A DNA stretch of 64,000 bases from Lepiota brunneoincarnata (GCA_023014365.1 JAEBUN010000003.1:1240001-1304000); one strand, 5' to 3'. Positions 1 through 10,276 are shown, numbered from the stretch's first letter. The notes: generated by a model from the sequence alone, not told the origin. Made by a program: numbers and translations.

Positions 1-993
1 TTTTCGCAGGCTTCTCGGGAAGACTAGGGTTTGTGGACCAAAACCACCACAACTGTTTTTTATCATCTATCATCCCTATGTCGGACTGATACACATATGT
101 TCTGTGCCGGATGGAACACTTTGACTGCCGAAAGCAGTTACCATAGGACAAGAGGTTATAAGATGCGCCCAGTACAGTACATGTCAGCACATCTTGTCCC
201 TACCCCACCCAACTTCCCGAATCTTCCAACTTAGCCCCCTCTGCGGGATGGTCAATTTGAAAACAGGGGAAATCCCTTGCTAACGGTTGTGAGCATATCG
301 GTATTAATCACAGTGCTGTTACTGGTAGCAACACTTTCTGTGCCTATCAACAAGGTGGTCCGAATGTTCCGCTACACGCGCAGGATAACGGGGAGAGTAG
401 ACACGCTATGTAGATTTTGGCATGTGGGGTTATTGTATTGTGCCCGCTGGGAAGTACGTCTTGGTTCGCTGAGATGGTGGGCTCGTTGTACTGGTCTGCG
501 GGGGTATTTTCTTTCCGAAACAAAAGAGAGAGAACGTAGTGGGAATTGGTTTGCCTCTTAACCTAATTGCAGGCCTACCCTGGGGTGGACTGTTGGGCAA
601 GACGTCGCCCAGTGAGTTGGAGTGTATGGATCCAACGGGAGGGGGCTTGAAGATTGTTCTAGGCAGATCTCTGAGAATTTTCAGAATGCGCTACACAAAC
701 CCCAAACTACACTCCTGGAGTTATATCCCATAGGTAAGTCCTCTAAGTGCGTAGGCGGACAAACTCGAAAATAAAGCACCGGCCTCTCTTGCGCAGCGGT
801 TTGTCAAACAAATCTCCGTACGCGTGCCGATCAGGCCTAGCCGGCCCAAGGCGCTTGTGCCATTGGCCAATATGGCATCCGTGACGACGGTTCTGGCATT
901 AAATTTCCATACAAGCATCATGCAAACGACAAAAAGTGGTAATCAATACCTCGTATGTGTAAGCCCAGGCTTACGACAATCCATGTTTCCCCG
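1..993. other. Gene-free left edge
   Basis: I see no coding region that I can support here. The short open frames on both strands have no recognisable motif, and their composition does not stand out from the background. The stretch runs up to the first copy of the GAACC-rich dispersed repeat. A gene remnant running in from beyond the left edge cannot be excluded. Confidence 0.5.
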
Positions 994-1178
994 TAATAGG
1001 GATGCCGCAGTTCGGTTCTGAACCAAAGTTCGAACCTGAACTTTTCAGAACCGGACCAAAGTTCAGTCCAAGGTTCGACGCCCGCATAGAACCGGACCTC
1101 AAGTCCGGTTCTAGGTTCAGGCAAGGGGTGTATCTCCCGAACCGTGCTGAACTCGGTTCGAACCGAACTTTTGTTGGT
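994..1178 (-). repeat. GAACC-rich dispersed repeat, copy 1 (reverse orientation)
   Basis: This stretch of about 185 bases is built almost entirely of GTTCGG, GAACC, AGTTCAG and their complements. Read on the minus strand it starts near an AAAAGTTCGG block and ends in GAACCGAACTGCGGCATCCC. Copies at 6741-6918 and 13508-13680 have the same start and end pattern. The two ends are partly inverted copies of each other, so the unit could fold back. I do not recognise a named family, and no open frame or clear target duplication was found. Confidence 0.65.
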
Positions 1179-1305
1179 ATCATTGACTTCAACCCAGGGT
1201 CATTCCCGAGGGGCAGGGGTAATTTGTCGATAACAGGAACTGTTGAACGTTGAACAGGCACTTGACCACAACATTACGACCAGGGGAGAGGCAACAAGCT
1301 TGCTA

Positions 1306-1643
1306 TGTTGAACTGAGTAGAGTCAATAGTATCAGTGACACACTGATCACTAGTCACTAGCTCGAGTTGATCAACAATCACTGATGTATTCACATGTTGT
1401 TAATAATAGTGTGATTTGATAAGCCCACTGATTCGGTCAAGTGTAAAGGTTCTTCGTATGTAACTCCCCTTCACATAATAGGATTTGGCTAGTCTAAGGT
1501 CTCATCCTGTCAAAATGGACATGAGGCGTGAAACTCGGTGTCCACTAATTGACATCCCCAAGGGATGGGTGTACATAACAACTAATTACTTATATATCAT
1601 AATTCGTTACTAACTAATAAGTGATCTGTCACTTTATTTAACA
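1306..1643 (-). repeat. 3' LTR of the Copia element
   Basis: This is the downstream LTR of the minus-strand element, 338 bases, with TG...CA ends. The TGCTA duplication lies immediately outside at 1301-1305. The two differences from the other LTR are both transitions. Confidence 0.95.
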
Positions 1644-1655
1644 CAACCCCCTGAC
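1644..1655 (-). promoter_or_regulatory. Polypurine tract of the Copia element
   Basis: Immediately inside the 3' LTR the minus strand reads GTCAGGGGGTTG. The G run is the expected RNase H-resistant primer for plus-strand DNA synthesis. Near-identical blocks occur at 1693-1705 and at 2115-2129 inside the RNase H coding region. Confidence 0.65.
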
Positions 1656-1743
1656 AGAACACTTCTTTAATTTGTGTAGTGGATCACCAATGCACAACCC
1701 CCTGATCCACTCCACACCTTCACTTATCCAACTTCCTATTCCA

Positions 1744-4700
1744 TCATTTCCTTAAACCTATAAGATCACAGAACTTCTCCACCTTGACTCGGGCAAGAGG
1801 TTTTGTAAGCAGATCAGCTGGCATGTCATCAGTAGACAGGTGCTCAAGCTGTAGCTTTTTCATTGCCACCTTCTCCCTCAACCAATAATAACCCATGTCC
1901 AAGTGTTTCATCCTCCCATGGTGATCAGGGTTTTTGGCAACAGACATTGCAGACTGGCTATCAGTGTATAGTACCAATGGGGCACATGGAGTATATCCAA
2001 GCTCTCCTAGCAATTTTTGCATCCACAGGATTTCTTTTCCAGCTTCATTTCCAGCCACATACTCTGCTTCAGTAGTTGACTTGGTGACTACAGGTTGAAG
2101 CTTGCTTCTCCAACACACAACCCCCTGACCCAGCTTCACCAAATATCCTGTTGTGGATTTGCGAGAGTCCTTGTCTCCTCCATGATCAGCATCACAATAT
2201 GTCACAAACATCCTATCACCAATACTGGAGTCAGATCCATATGTGAGCTTATAGTCCAATGTACCCCTTAAGTATCGGAACAGGTGTTTAACAGCTGACC
2301 AATGAGCCATTCCAGGGTTAGCATTGAAGCGTGCTAGTACCCCTACAGCATAAGCAATGTCCGGATGTGTTGTAGTGGCCAAATACATGAGAGAGCCAAC
2401 AGCATTCATGTAAGGGATATTAACCATCTTTTGCTTTTCCTCTGGAGTTTTTGGACAGTCATCTAGTGTAAGGACCTTATTAGGTATCATGGGTGTTGTT
2501 TGTGGTTTGCACTCTGTCATTCCAAACTCTTCCAACTTCTTTAGAATATATTGACGTTGGGACAGTGTCAATATGTGCTGTTGCCTATCTCGTTTGATTT
2601 CAACACCCAATAAGAACGATGTTTCACCTAGGTCCCTCAATTTGAAATGTGAAGATAATTCTTCCACAAACTGGTCCATTTTCTCAACAGATTTTGATGC
2701 AATTGTGATGTCATCCACAAACATGGGGACAATTACCCGTACATCATCCCGGGCATAGAGGTAAACTGATGGATCACTGTGCAACCTATGGAAATTCATC
2801 CCTTCCATTACAGTTGCAAGTTTTTCACTCCACAGACGAGGTGACTGCTTTAACCCATATAGGGACTTGTTCAGTTTACAAACATACTCTGAACCCCCTT
2901 GCTCAAACCCTTCTGGCTGCTTCATATATACTTCAGCATCAATATCACTATTGATAAAAGCATGAGATATGTCCACAGTACGCAGATTTAGGTCTTCAAT
3001 AGCAGCCAGAGCAAGTATAGTTCGGATGGTACTCTGATGCATAGTTGATGCAAAGGTTTCAAAATAATCTTGTCCTGGTCGCTGACTAAATCCCTTTGCT
3101 ACAATATGGGCTTTGTAATGCTCTATAGAGCCATCTGCATTGTGTTTAACCTTGAACACCCATTTAGACCCAATTGCTTTCTCCCCTGGAGGCAGTGGTA
3201 CAAGTGACCAAGTTCCATTTGTGAGGTGGGCATTAATCTCCTCTAGTGCTGCCTCATGCCATTTATCACCCTCACCATTTGGTCGCTCTAATGCCTCAGA
3301 GTATGACTGTGGTTCCATCTCTTGGCTATACTGAGCATTCTGTTGCTCATCCTCTGATTCTGAGTCAGTGACCAGTGGTTTAGGCTCTCTATGCTTCCAA
3401 TATCCTAATGGGCGTGCCACATTCCGTTTGGGCTTTCGAATAGCAATTGGTCTAGAGTCAATTTCAGGTTCACTTGGTAGGCCTTCTCTGATATCATCAT
3501 CCTGTTCATCATTTGCTTCAACTTGTCCAGTTGGTGGTATTTGTACACATGGAGTCAATGGGTTAGTGAGTGGTACCAGGATTGGTTCAGGGGCTGGTAG
3601 AACAGGTTCTTTATCATTTATATCATTAGGTTGCAATTGGTGATGGAGAGGACCATTTAAACCAATACGCTCATCAAACTCTGCACGTTCACTGATAACT
3701 ATTTTCTTTGTAACAGGATTGTAAAATTTCCACCCCTTATATCCTTCAGGATACCCAATGAATACACACTTTTCCATATGACTTCCAAGTGGTGACCTTT
3801 TATCCTTTTGGATATGGACATATGCGATACACCCCCAAACTCTAAGATGACTAACATCAGGTTTCTTGCCATACCATGCCTCATATGGTGTCATACTTGG
3901 CAGTACAGATGTGGGACAGCGATTCCAAACATGAACAAGTGCAGCAAGACATTCACCCCAGTACCCCTTTGACAGATTAGCTTCTGAGATCATAGCTGTG
4001 ATCCTTTCATTAAGTGTTCTGTTTGCTCGTTCAGCAACACCATTTTGTTGTGGCCTATTTTGCACAGTATATTGTCTAGCAATGCCACAATCATCAAGGA
4101 ACTTGATAAAGTTTGATCCCATATATTCACCCCCTTTGTCACATCGGAAGGTTTTCAGAGTGTGTCCAGTTTGATTTTCTGCAAACACTTTAAACCGCTT
4201 GAATGCATCAAATACATCACTCTTTCTCTTTAAGGGTATGACAACCCGAAATCGAGAGAAGTCATCAATAAATGTAACCCAATAATTGAAACCACCCAAT
4301 GATGTTACTGATACTTGGTGAAGATCAGAGTGAACAAGTTCTAATGACTGTGATGCTCTATGTTCTGAAGGGGGGAATGGGTTTGCATGCATTTTTCCTG
4401 CTAGACATGGCTCACAGATTGGATCAGGCTTCTCAGATGAGCTTACTGTCATTCCACTAACTATGTCACTTTTGATCATCCGTTTGATGTCCTCATAGTT
4501 GTGATGCCCAAGCCGTTTATGCCACAGAGATAGATTCAGAGGGAGAGTTGATGCAATATGAACATTTTCTATATTTTCTACAGTAGAACCATCAAGATAA
4601 CCAGTAGTACCTTTAACTGAACCAGTAAATAGTAATTGGTCTTTTTGGAAGAACTGTAGTTTATCAAGAGAAATGTGAACATCAATCTCTTTATGAAGAG

Positions 4701-5799
4701 TTAGGTATAGAACAGCAAGAAGATTACTCCGTAATGCCGGAACATGTAGTACTCTGGTAAATTCAACATCTCTTTCTAATTGTCCATTAATAACTGGTCT
4801 GAAGATAACATGTCCAATACCCTCTGAATATACAATACTGTTGTCCGCAAGTCGAACAGGAACTCTAAATGGAGTGTAATCTTGTAACCAGCTTTTATGA
4901 GGGGTCATATGAGAAGAGGCCCCTGTGTCTATAATCCAATGGAAACTATTAGATGATGTAAAGCATGCCTCAAAACCAGAAAGAGTACTCGCCACATGAG
5001 CTGACTCTGGCATCTTCTCCCCACTTTCCTCAACTCTGTGTGCCTCTGCTGTATTTGTCCCAACTTTGTCTTTGCAATCATGACACACTCTCACAATATG
5101 CCCCACTTTGCCACAGACATAGCAAGTGACTACAACCCCTGGCGTCTTTGGTTTCCACTTTTTCTTTCCTCCAAAGCCTCCCACCATTGCCCGATTGGCT
5201 ATCTCTGTTCGCTTTTGACGGTTGAGGTCCTCATTTTGGAAGGCAGCAAGGACAGTTGACTTGGTCAATTTGTCCTGTAGTAGTAGTGCTGTTGACAGGT
5301 GCGCATAGTCCTCTGGTAATGCTCGAATCAATGCCATGCATTGTAGTTCCTCATCAAGATTGGTAATGGTGAACTTGGTAGGACGTAAATCCTGTATAGT
5401 TGCCATTGCCTTCTCTATTCGTGTCCCCAGATCAACTAATGATTCCTCATCATTCTTACGAATGGAGAAGAGATCATCATATGCATTGAATCGAGCACCA
5501 GGTTTTTTGGACTGATGCACCTCCTCAAGCTTCTTCCACATTTCAACTGGTTCCCCCACTAAATCTCGAACATGCACCCTCTGGTCACGATCCAGTAACA
5601 GATATATGTCACCAGCAGCCTTTTGCACCTTCAATTCCCAAGCATCTATATTCCCCTGATCCTTTTCAGGCTTTTTCTCCTTCCCACTGACCACATTCCA
5701 CAATCCCTTTGACATCAACCATGCCTGCATTTCACCTGACCACTCTCCATAGTTGGAGTTGGTAAGAGGTGTAATTCTAGCACTGACTGAGTCAGACAT
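1744..5799 (-). CDS. Copia gag-pol polyprotein, intact
   Basis: This polyprotein makes the capsid, protease, integrase, reverse transcriptase and RNase H of the retrotransposon. I chose the ATG at 5799, which begins MSDSVSARITPL. The open frame extends upstream to 5925, but that part is translated leader repeat. From this start it is 1,351 residues in one frame without a stop. Landmarks (plus coordinates, approximate): gag zinc knuckle CYVCGKVGHIVRVC near 5090; protease WIIDTGASSHMT near 4925; integrase HHCC zinc region at 4400-4530 followed by the D,D,E core with QQNGVAERANRT near 4050; reverse transcriptase with FVDD (family norm YVDD) near 2715; RNase H CDADHGGDKDSRKSTTGY and TKSTTEAEY near 2050-2200. 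The order integrase before reverse transcriptase defines Copia. There is no separate gag frame or frameshift signal, so gag and pol would be released by proteolysis from one product. Confidence 0.95.
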   Translation of the reverse strand: MSDSVSARITPLTNSNYGEWSGEMQAWLMSKGLWNVVSGKEKKPEKDQGNIDAWELKVQKAAGDIYLLLDRDQRVHVRDLVGEPVEMWKKLEEVHQSKKPGARFNAYDDLFSIRKNDEESLVDLGTRIEKAMATIQDLRPTKFTITNLDEELQCMALIRALPEDYAHLSTALLLQDKLTKSTVLAAFQNEDLNRQKRTEIANRAMVGGFGGKKKWKPKTPGVVVTCYVCGKVGHIVRVCHDCKDKVGTNTAEAHRVEESGEKMPESAHVASTLSGFEACFTSSNSFHWIIDTGASSHMTPHKSWLQDYTPFRVPVRLADNSIVYSEGIGHVIFRPVINGQLERDVEFTRVLHVPALRSNLLAVLYLTLHKEIDVHISLDKLQFFQKDQLLFTGSVKGTTGYLDGSTVENIENVHIASTLPLNLSLWHKRLGHHNYEDIKRMIKSDIVSGMTVSSSEKPDPICEPCLAGKMHANPFPPSEHRASQSLELVHSDLHQVSVTSLGGFNYWVTFIDDFSRFRVVIPLKRKSDVFDAFKRFKVFAENQTGHTLKTFRCDKGGEYMGSNFIKFLDDCGIARQYTVQNRPQQNGVAERANRTLNERITAMISEANLSKGYWGECLAALVHVWNRCPTSVLPSMTPYEAWYGKKPDVSHLRVWGCIAYVHIQKDKRSPLGSHMEKCVFIGYPEGYKGWKFYNPVTKKIVISERAEFDERIGLNGPLHHQLQPNDINDKEPVLPAPEPILVPLTNPLTPCVQIPPTGQVEANDEQDDDIREGLPSEPEIDSRPIAIRKPKRNVARPLGYWKHREPKPLVTDSESEDEQQNAQYSQEMEPQSYSEALERPNGEGDKWHEAALEEINAHLTNGTWSLVPLPPGEKAIGSKWVFKVKHNADGSIEHYKAHIVAKGFSQRPGQDYFETFASTMHQSTIRTILALAAIEDLNLRTVDISHAFINSDIDAEVYMKQPEGFEQGGSEYVCKLNKSLYGLKQSPRLWSEKLATVMEGMNFHRLHSDPSVYLYARDDVRVIVPMFVDDITIASKSVEKMDQFVEELSSHFKLRDLGETSFLLGVEIKRDRQQHILTLSQRQYILKKLEEFGMTECKPQTTPMIPNKVLTLDDCPKTPEEKQKMVNIPYMNAVGSLMYLATTTHPDIAYAVGVLARFNANPGMAHWSAVKHLFRYLRGTLDYKLTYGSDSSIGDRMFVTYCDADHGGDKDSRKSTTGYLVKLGQGVVCWRSKLQPVVTKSTTEAEYVAGNEAGKEILWMQKLLGELGYTPCAPLVLYTDSQSAMSVAKNPDHHGRMKHLDMGYYWLREKVAMKKLQLEHLSTDDMPADLLTKPLARVKVEKFCDLIGLRK

Positions 5800-5819
5800 A
5801 GTGATATCCAATAAATCCC

Positions 5820-5868
5820 CAATAAACTCGCAATAAAAGCGCAATAAACTCGCAATAAAAGCGCAATA
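5820..5868 (-). repeat. 22-base tandem repeat in the Copia leader
   Basis: Two perfect tandem copies of a 22-base unit (CAATAAACTCGCAATAAAAGCG on the plus strand, here abbreviated CAATAAACTCG/CAATAAAAGCG) plus a partial third lie between the primer binding site and the gag start. The unit is itself made of two related 11-mers, so the array can be read as four to five imperfect 11-base units. It has no assigned function. Confidence 0.8.
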
Positions 5869-5945
5869 TGGTGGCAATAAGCCAATAGTCACAGTAGCAG
5901 CAATATGCAGCAGTATCCCCAACAATCAATGATTAAAATGGTGTA

Positions 5946-5963
5946 GAGCCGGGGCCCATAACC
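5946..5963 (-). promoter_or_regulatory. Primer binding site for half-molecule initiator tRNA-Met
   Basis: Directly inside the 5' LTR the minus strand reads GGTTATGGGCCCCGGC. GGTTATGRGCCC is complementary to the anticodon stem-loop of eukaryotic initiator tRNA-Met (GGGCUCAUAACC), with one G-U wobble. Copia and Ty5 are known to prime from a cleaved internal fragment of this tRNA, so the match is expected for the family. It is an inference that the same mechanism operates here. Confidence 0.75.
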
Positions 5964-6301
5964 TGTTGAACTGAGTAGAGTCAATAGTATCAGTGACACA
6001 CTGATCACTAGTCACTAGCTCGAGTTGATCAACAATCACTGATGTATTCACACGTTGTTAATAATAGTGTGATTTGATAAGCCCACTGATTCGGTCAAGT
6101 GTAAAGGTTCTTCGTATGTAACTCCCCTTCACATAATAGGATTTGGCTAGTCTAAGGTCCCATCCTGTCAAAATGGACATGAGGCGTGAAACTCGGTGTC
6201 CACTAATTGACATCCCCAAGGGATGGGTGTACATAACAACTAATTACTTATATATCATAATTCGTTACTAACTAATAAGTGATCTGTCACTTTATTTAAC
6301 A
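5964..6301 (-). repeat. 5' LTR of the Copia element
   Basis: This 338-base direct repeat matches 1306-1643 at all but two positions. Because the element lies on the minus strand, this is the promoter-bearing upstream LTR. It ends against the TGCTA target duplication at 6302-6306. The AT-rich ATATATAAGTAATTAGT block read on the minus strand near 6240-6256 is a plausible TATA region, which is an inference. Confidence 0.95.
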
Positions 6302-7557
6302 TGCTATCCCTGCAATAAAAAGGGGGCAAGATAAGAAAAGAGGGACACAACAAGACAAACCATACATGTCTCCAATGAGGCACATGCATGATGTACCACA
6401 AAGCGGGTAGGCGGCAGCAGTGCCAATTCCAAGTGCGAGTTGGGGGTGCAAAAAGCTGAAAAGGATAGAGTACAGGAAATTACCCAATGCTACCACTGCA
6501 AACTATCAAGGAGATCTCAGAACGTGTTCTTTGGATGGTTACCGGGGTTTTGAGCATTTGTGTAATTGAGAGTTGCGAACGACGTGTTTTGAATTATTAT
6601 GTTGCAGCTGTGAACGACGCCGCCAAACATGTTGACTCTTTCTTTGATGGTTCGGAGGCTGATTCTGATTGACAGCAGCCCGAAGGCGGGCAAGTGAGCA
6701 GTAGATGTAGTTTTAAATAGCAATGAAGAGATTTTCATGTAAAAAAAGTTCAGTTCTGGGTTCGGACCCCTCCCAAACTAGAACCGGACTGTCCTGAACC
6801 TGAACCGATAGTCCGGTTCTAGGTTCGGCAGATTGCCCTGGACCGAACCTGAAGTCTGGTTCTAGGTTCAGCAAAATCTTCAAAGAACTGGACTGAACCG
6901 AACTTCGGCAACCCTACTCCGTAAGATAGAGTTCGCTCATAAACGGGGTCTTCACGTGACCCTGGCGTGACAAAACATAGAGGGAAAGAAATATGGGATC
7001 TCAAGCATTTATTCCAAATCCGGCTCCGAAGGTTGATGGGGAATGCCCCTCTAAAAGAACCCTCAGGAGCCCGATTAGAGAAAAAACATTTGTGTCACAA
7101 ATAGTCATTTAACGGAATCATTGTGATGTGGAATGAACAGGCAGCTTGGGCAGCTCGGAAATTCCGTGGGCATCGTATCTTTCCTGAATCTAATATACGC
7201 AATTGAGGTTCATGTATTATTCTAGATTATATTTTGCTTTACACAACGCTGTTGGAAAAAAGCATGCAACGGCAGTGTGTTCATTTGGCCTCGGTGAGCT
7301 CGTGAGGCAAATGGATGGCTACGTACAACTCGAGTAGACTACTTAAATAACATCTACAACAATAAGGTCTTTAAACAATAGAACAGTTCCAAATCACATG
7401 CATCGCGCAGGCTCGCATGATGCCAGAATCACAACAAACACATTGAGCACTCGCCTGACGTGAAATCTTAATTAGCCTGTCGCGAGAGCATCACACATAG
7501 TCACAGGTCATGTGATGACGGTCACCCAGTGAGCGAACTCTACTTACCTTATAAGTA
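6302..7557. other. Gene-free stretch between the two transposons
   Basis: This is the sequence between the Copia element and the pogo-like transposon. It contains the second GAACC repeat (6741-6918). The short frame at 6487-6672 would encode about 61 residues ending in an acidic tail, but it has no recognised motif, and I do not call it a gene. Confidence 0.5.
6741..6918 (+). repeat. GAACC-rich dispersed repeat, copy 2
   Basis: This copy starts with AAAAAAAGTTCAGTTCTGG and ends with GAACCGAACTTCGGCAACCC followed by TACT. The interior alternates GGTTCTAGGTTC and CCGAACCTGA type blocks. It has the same length class and terminal blocks as copies 1 and 3. Confidence 0.65.
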
Positions 7558-10276
7558 CTATACTTCACCCCTGATTGACGGTCCCCCCCGATTGCCGCTT
7601 TCTCCCTTAATCCCCTCAGGATCTCACCAAATTTGGGATACGAATTGGTGACAATGCAGGTATCACATTCCAACTTGATTTATCGAAAACTATGCAAGGA
7701 TTATTGAGATATGGAAAGCTGGGGTTTGTCACACTTCAAGGGGAGTCCCGTATCGGAGTGTGAATATCATGATGGTATCACTGTTCCATTGATCACCCTT
7801 TTGTCTGCCCTTAGCCATAATAAGCAACGATGTGTCATCCCTGGTGTGCGTCTGCTTATCCAGGGATGGTGTATCACTGTTTATTCATTCTATCCACCTA
7901 TGCCAGTGGTTCGTGGACCATGCCGTGCCCATTCGGATGATGATTATGAGGCCTGAATCCAGTTAGCCATCCAGGACAAGGCCAATGGGGTTTACAAGTC
8001 ATTTAAAGCTGCAGCAGAAGCATGGGACATAAGTTCAGTATTCATTATCAGGGCTTGCCTCCTCTGAATGCATCAGGTAAAGGAGAAGACCCTTCGATGC
8101 CAATATCAAGGCAAGCACTCATCATATCGTGAGGCAGCTGCTCAACGTCAGAAACTACTGCCTGCCGCAGAGAAGACACTTGTTGATTGGATTGCACATG
8201 AGGGTGCATCTGGTGTTCCCATGGACCGTTCATTGCTGATGGATCATGCTTCTGACATCATCGGTGGTGAGCATATTGGGAAAAACTGGGTTGACAAGCT
8301 CCGTTCACACCATCTTGATCTCTCAAAGAGCAGAGCACAAAAGCTTGATCCAAAACAGGCAAACAACTTCAACAAAGCAACCTATAATGACTTTGCAGAC
8401 AAATACGCAGCCTTACATGCCACTTATGAGGGAGGCATCCCTCCTGAGCATATTTATAATATGGATGAGAAGGGTATTCAGTTAGGAGGTGGTCGCAAGA
8501 AGGGCAACAAGGTGTACTTCTACCTTCGAGGCCAGGCTGACTGGTACAAGATTGGAAGTGATAATCTTGAGCTCGTCACGATCATAGAGTATCTCAGCTG
8601 CTGGAACCTCTCTTCCCCCCTCATTCATTCTTCAGGAAGGACCCCTTCCCAACCTACACCTCATGCCTCCAGGGATTATTTCAAGGTGAGTTTGACATCA
8701 CCAAATGTGATTCAATACTCATAATGATTCCCTCTAGTCTTGCAACATCACCTAATGGCTGGACTGATAATGAGCTTGGAAACCGATGGATCACAGATGT
8801 CTTCATACCTTACGCAGTCAACAATTGAGTATCTAATACTGCCCCAATCCTTCTTATCTATGATGGTCATCGTTCACATGAGACCCCTGAGCTACGTCGC
8901 TCAGTGTATTCCCATGAAAGCTGTGATATAATTATATTCTGCCTCCCCTCAAAGTGTACACATAAGCTGCAACCACTTGATGTGGCTGTCTTCAACCACG
9001 TTGAACAAGAATGGTACAACCACTGTTCTCGTCATATACATGAAGGAGTTAAGATGAACCGGTACAACATTATACAAGAATACATTTCCATCCGTGATCG
9101 TGCCATTACAGCAAACATCATCAAATCAGGCTTCGAGAAGACTGGGCTCTATCCCGTCAACCGAAATGTGTTCATGGATGTTGACTTTGCTCCTGCCCAA
9201 ATATCATCAACCCAAGCACATGTGCCAGACTCATATCCTGCCGACATTCCCTCCTCTGATCCTGCAATTCCCAGCAACATTGATGACTCAGACTTTGTAT
9301 GCTCTGGCAATGAGAATGGCTCAGATCACAATACCGAGATTGATGACATCAGTCATACTTCGCCAAAATCGCCACTTGCAACCAATGTATGCAGAACCCG
9401 CTCATCCATATCAACCATAGATTCTCCACCCTTACCCCCAGCACATCTACCACCAATGCCATCTCAATCAGAACATCCCAATCCAATGTCTGAGATCCAT
9501 TCCTTGCGCCAAAAGCTGCTGGAATTACAGCGCTCTCTCATAGATCAGACAGCCCAAACTCATGCTGCAGAGGCACACTGCACTATCATGAAGTGGAAAA
9601 TGGATGATGTGATGGTTCAACTTCATAATGCCAAGAAAAAGAAAGAGCGTGGATCAACCAAAATCAAAGCTCGTTTCATCACACTTCCAGCACTCAAGGC
9701 TACATTCGAGGCAGAAGATGCTGCACGGATTGAGAAAGAGCATCAAGAAGAAGAGCGCCAGGCACAACGGGAAGCAGATGGGCGACGCCTTGAAGAAGGA
9801 ATCATCCTTGCATCAGCTTCTCGAGTGTTTTCAGTTGCATTTACATCGTATGCAAAGGGCTCGAAGGCTGACCTTCGTATTCTTGCCTGTGCCCTTCATC
9901 TTGAAGATGGTGGACTGAAGCCTCAACTCGTTGAATGCATTCGAGAGCATCTGAATGCAAATAAAGATGCTCTTCAACTCAGCTCTCGTTTTATAGGTCT
10001 TTATAGTACAGTCTCTCGACGCCCACGTCTTCAAAACCCAAATAGAGAACCTGATTTAGCTTGTAGACCCGGTCCCAGCCAGATTCTGTTTCATGATGTT
10101 AATACTTGATTCCAGATGACTTTATTCTTTATTATATACTTCTAATACTTATCGTTAAAGATATCCTCGACTTCGTACTATTTCATCTGACTAGTTGCTG
10201 TGCTTAATACATTCGGCCATCAATTCGGCAAGGACGTGACCGTGATGTGACGAGTCAAACGGGGGGTGAAGTATAG
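7558..10276 (+). mobile_element. Decayed pogo/Tc1-mariner-like DNA transposon
   Basis: A transposase of the CENP-B-type helix-turn-helix plus DDE class is bracketed by an inverted repeat. The left end CTATACTTCACCCC (7558-7571) is repeated in inverse orientation at 10263-10276, and both ends are flanked by TA (7556-7557 and 10277-10278), the target preferred by this superfamily. The inverted repeats are short, 14 bases perfect. The right end lies about 95 bases before the next gene. Its transposase is broken, so the copy is not autonomous. The ends are my inference from a single inverted match. Confidence 0.6.
7911..10109 (+). pseudogene. Transposase remnant, CENP-B/DDE superfamily
   Basis: Recognisable pieces, in order: an N-terminal helix-turn-helix piece DDYEA then IQLAIQDKANGVYKSF, interrupted by TGA at 7954-7956; a second DNA-binding piece LLPAAEKTLVDWIAHEGASG (from about 8158); a first catalytic Asp in NMDEKGI (about 8459); a second in LIYDGHRSHETPE (about 8850-8890); and a third in HKLQPLDVAVF (about 8965). 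All three acidic residues survive, but the frame does not. There is a frame change near 8065, another near 8590 (ELVTIIE then SAAGTSLPPSFIL in a different frame), and an in-frame TGA at 8826-8828. Both nonsense changes are explicable as C-to-T or G-to-A transitions. The C-terminal 400 residues form one open frame (to 10109), with a coiled-coil stretch rich in Glu and Lys near 9600-9800. Confidence 0.8.

Larger units (their letters stand above)
1306..6301 (-). mobile_element. Complete LTR retrotransposon, Ty1/Copia superfamily
   Basis: The element is 4,996 bases long and lies on the minus strand. It has two 338-base LTRs that begin TGTTGAAC and end TTTAACA on the plus strand, flanked by a perfect 5-base target duplication TGCTA (1301-1305 and 6302-6306). 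The LTRs differ at only two positions that I could find, a T/C in the CACATGTTG block and a T/C in the AAGGTCTCAT block, so insertion is recent. The internal region holds one uninterrupted gag-pol frame with domains in Copia order: gag, protease, integrase, reverse transcriptase, RNase H. A tRNA primer site and a polypurine tract sit directly inside the LTRs. Nothing visible prevents activity. Confidence 0.97.

Noticed and set aside
994..1178. GAACC repeat as a tRNA-derived SINE, because GGTTCGAACC resembles a tRNA B box
   Set aside because: There is no A box or tRNA-like body. The palindrome recurs all through the repeat, so the match follows from composition.
5800..5925. Upstream Met of the long Copia frame as the gag start
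   Set aside because: Its first 42 residues are translated leader, including the 11-base tandem units. A normal gag start (MSDSVSARITPL) follows at 5799.
8068..8724. 218-residue frame as an independent gene
   Set aside because: It is the middle of the broken pogo-like transposase; its neighbours in other frames continue the same domains.
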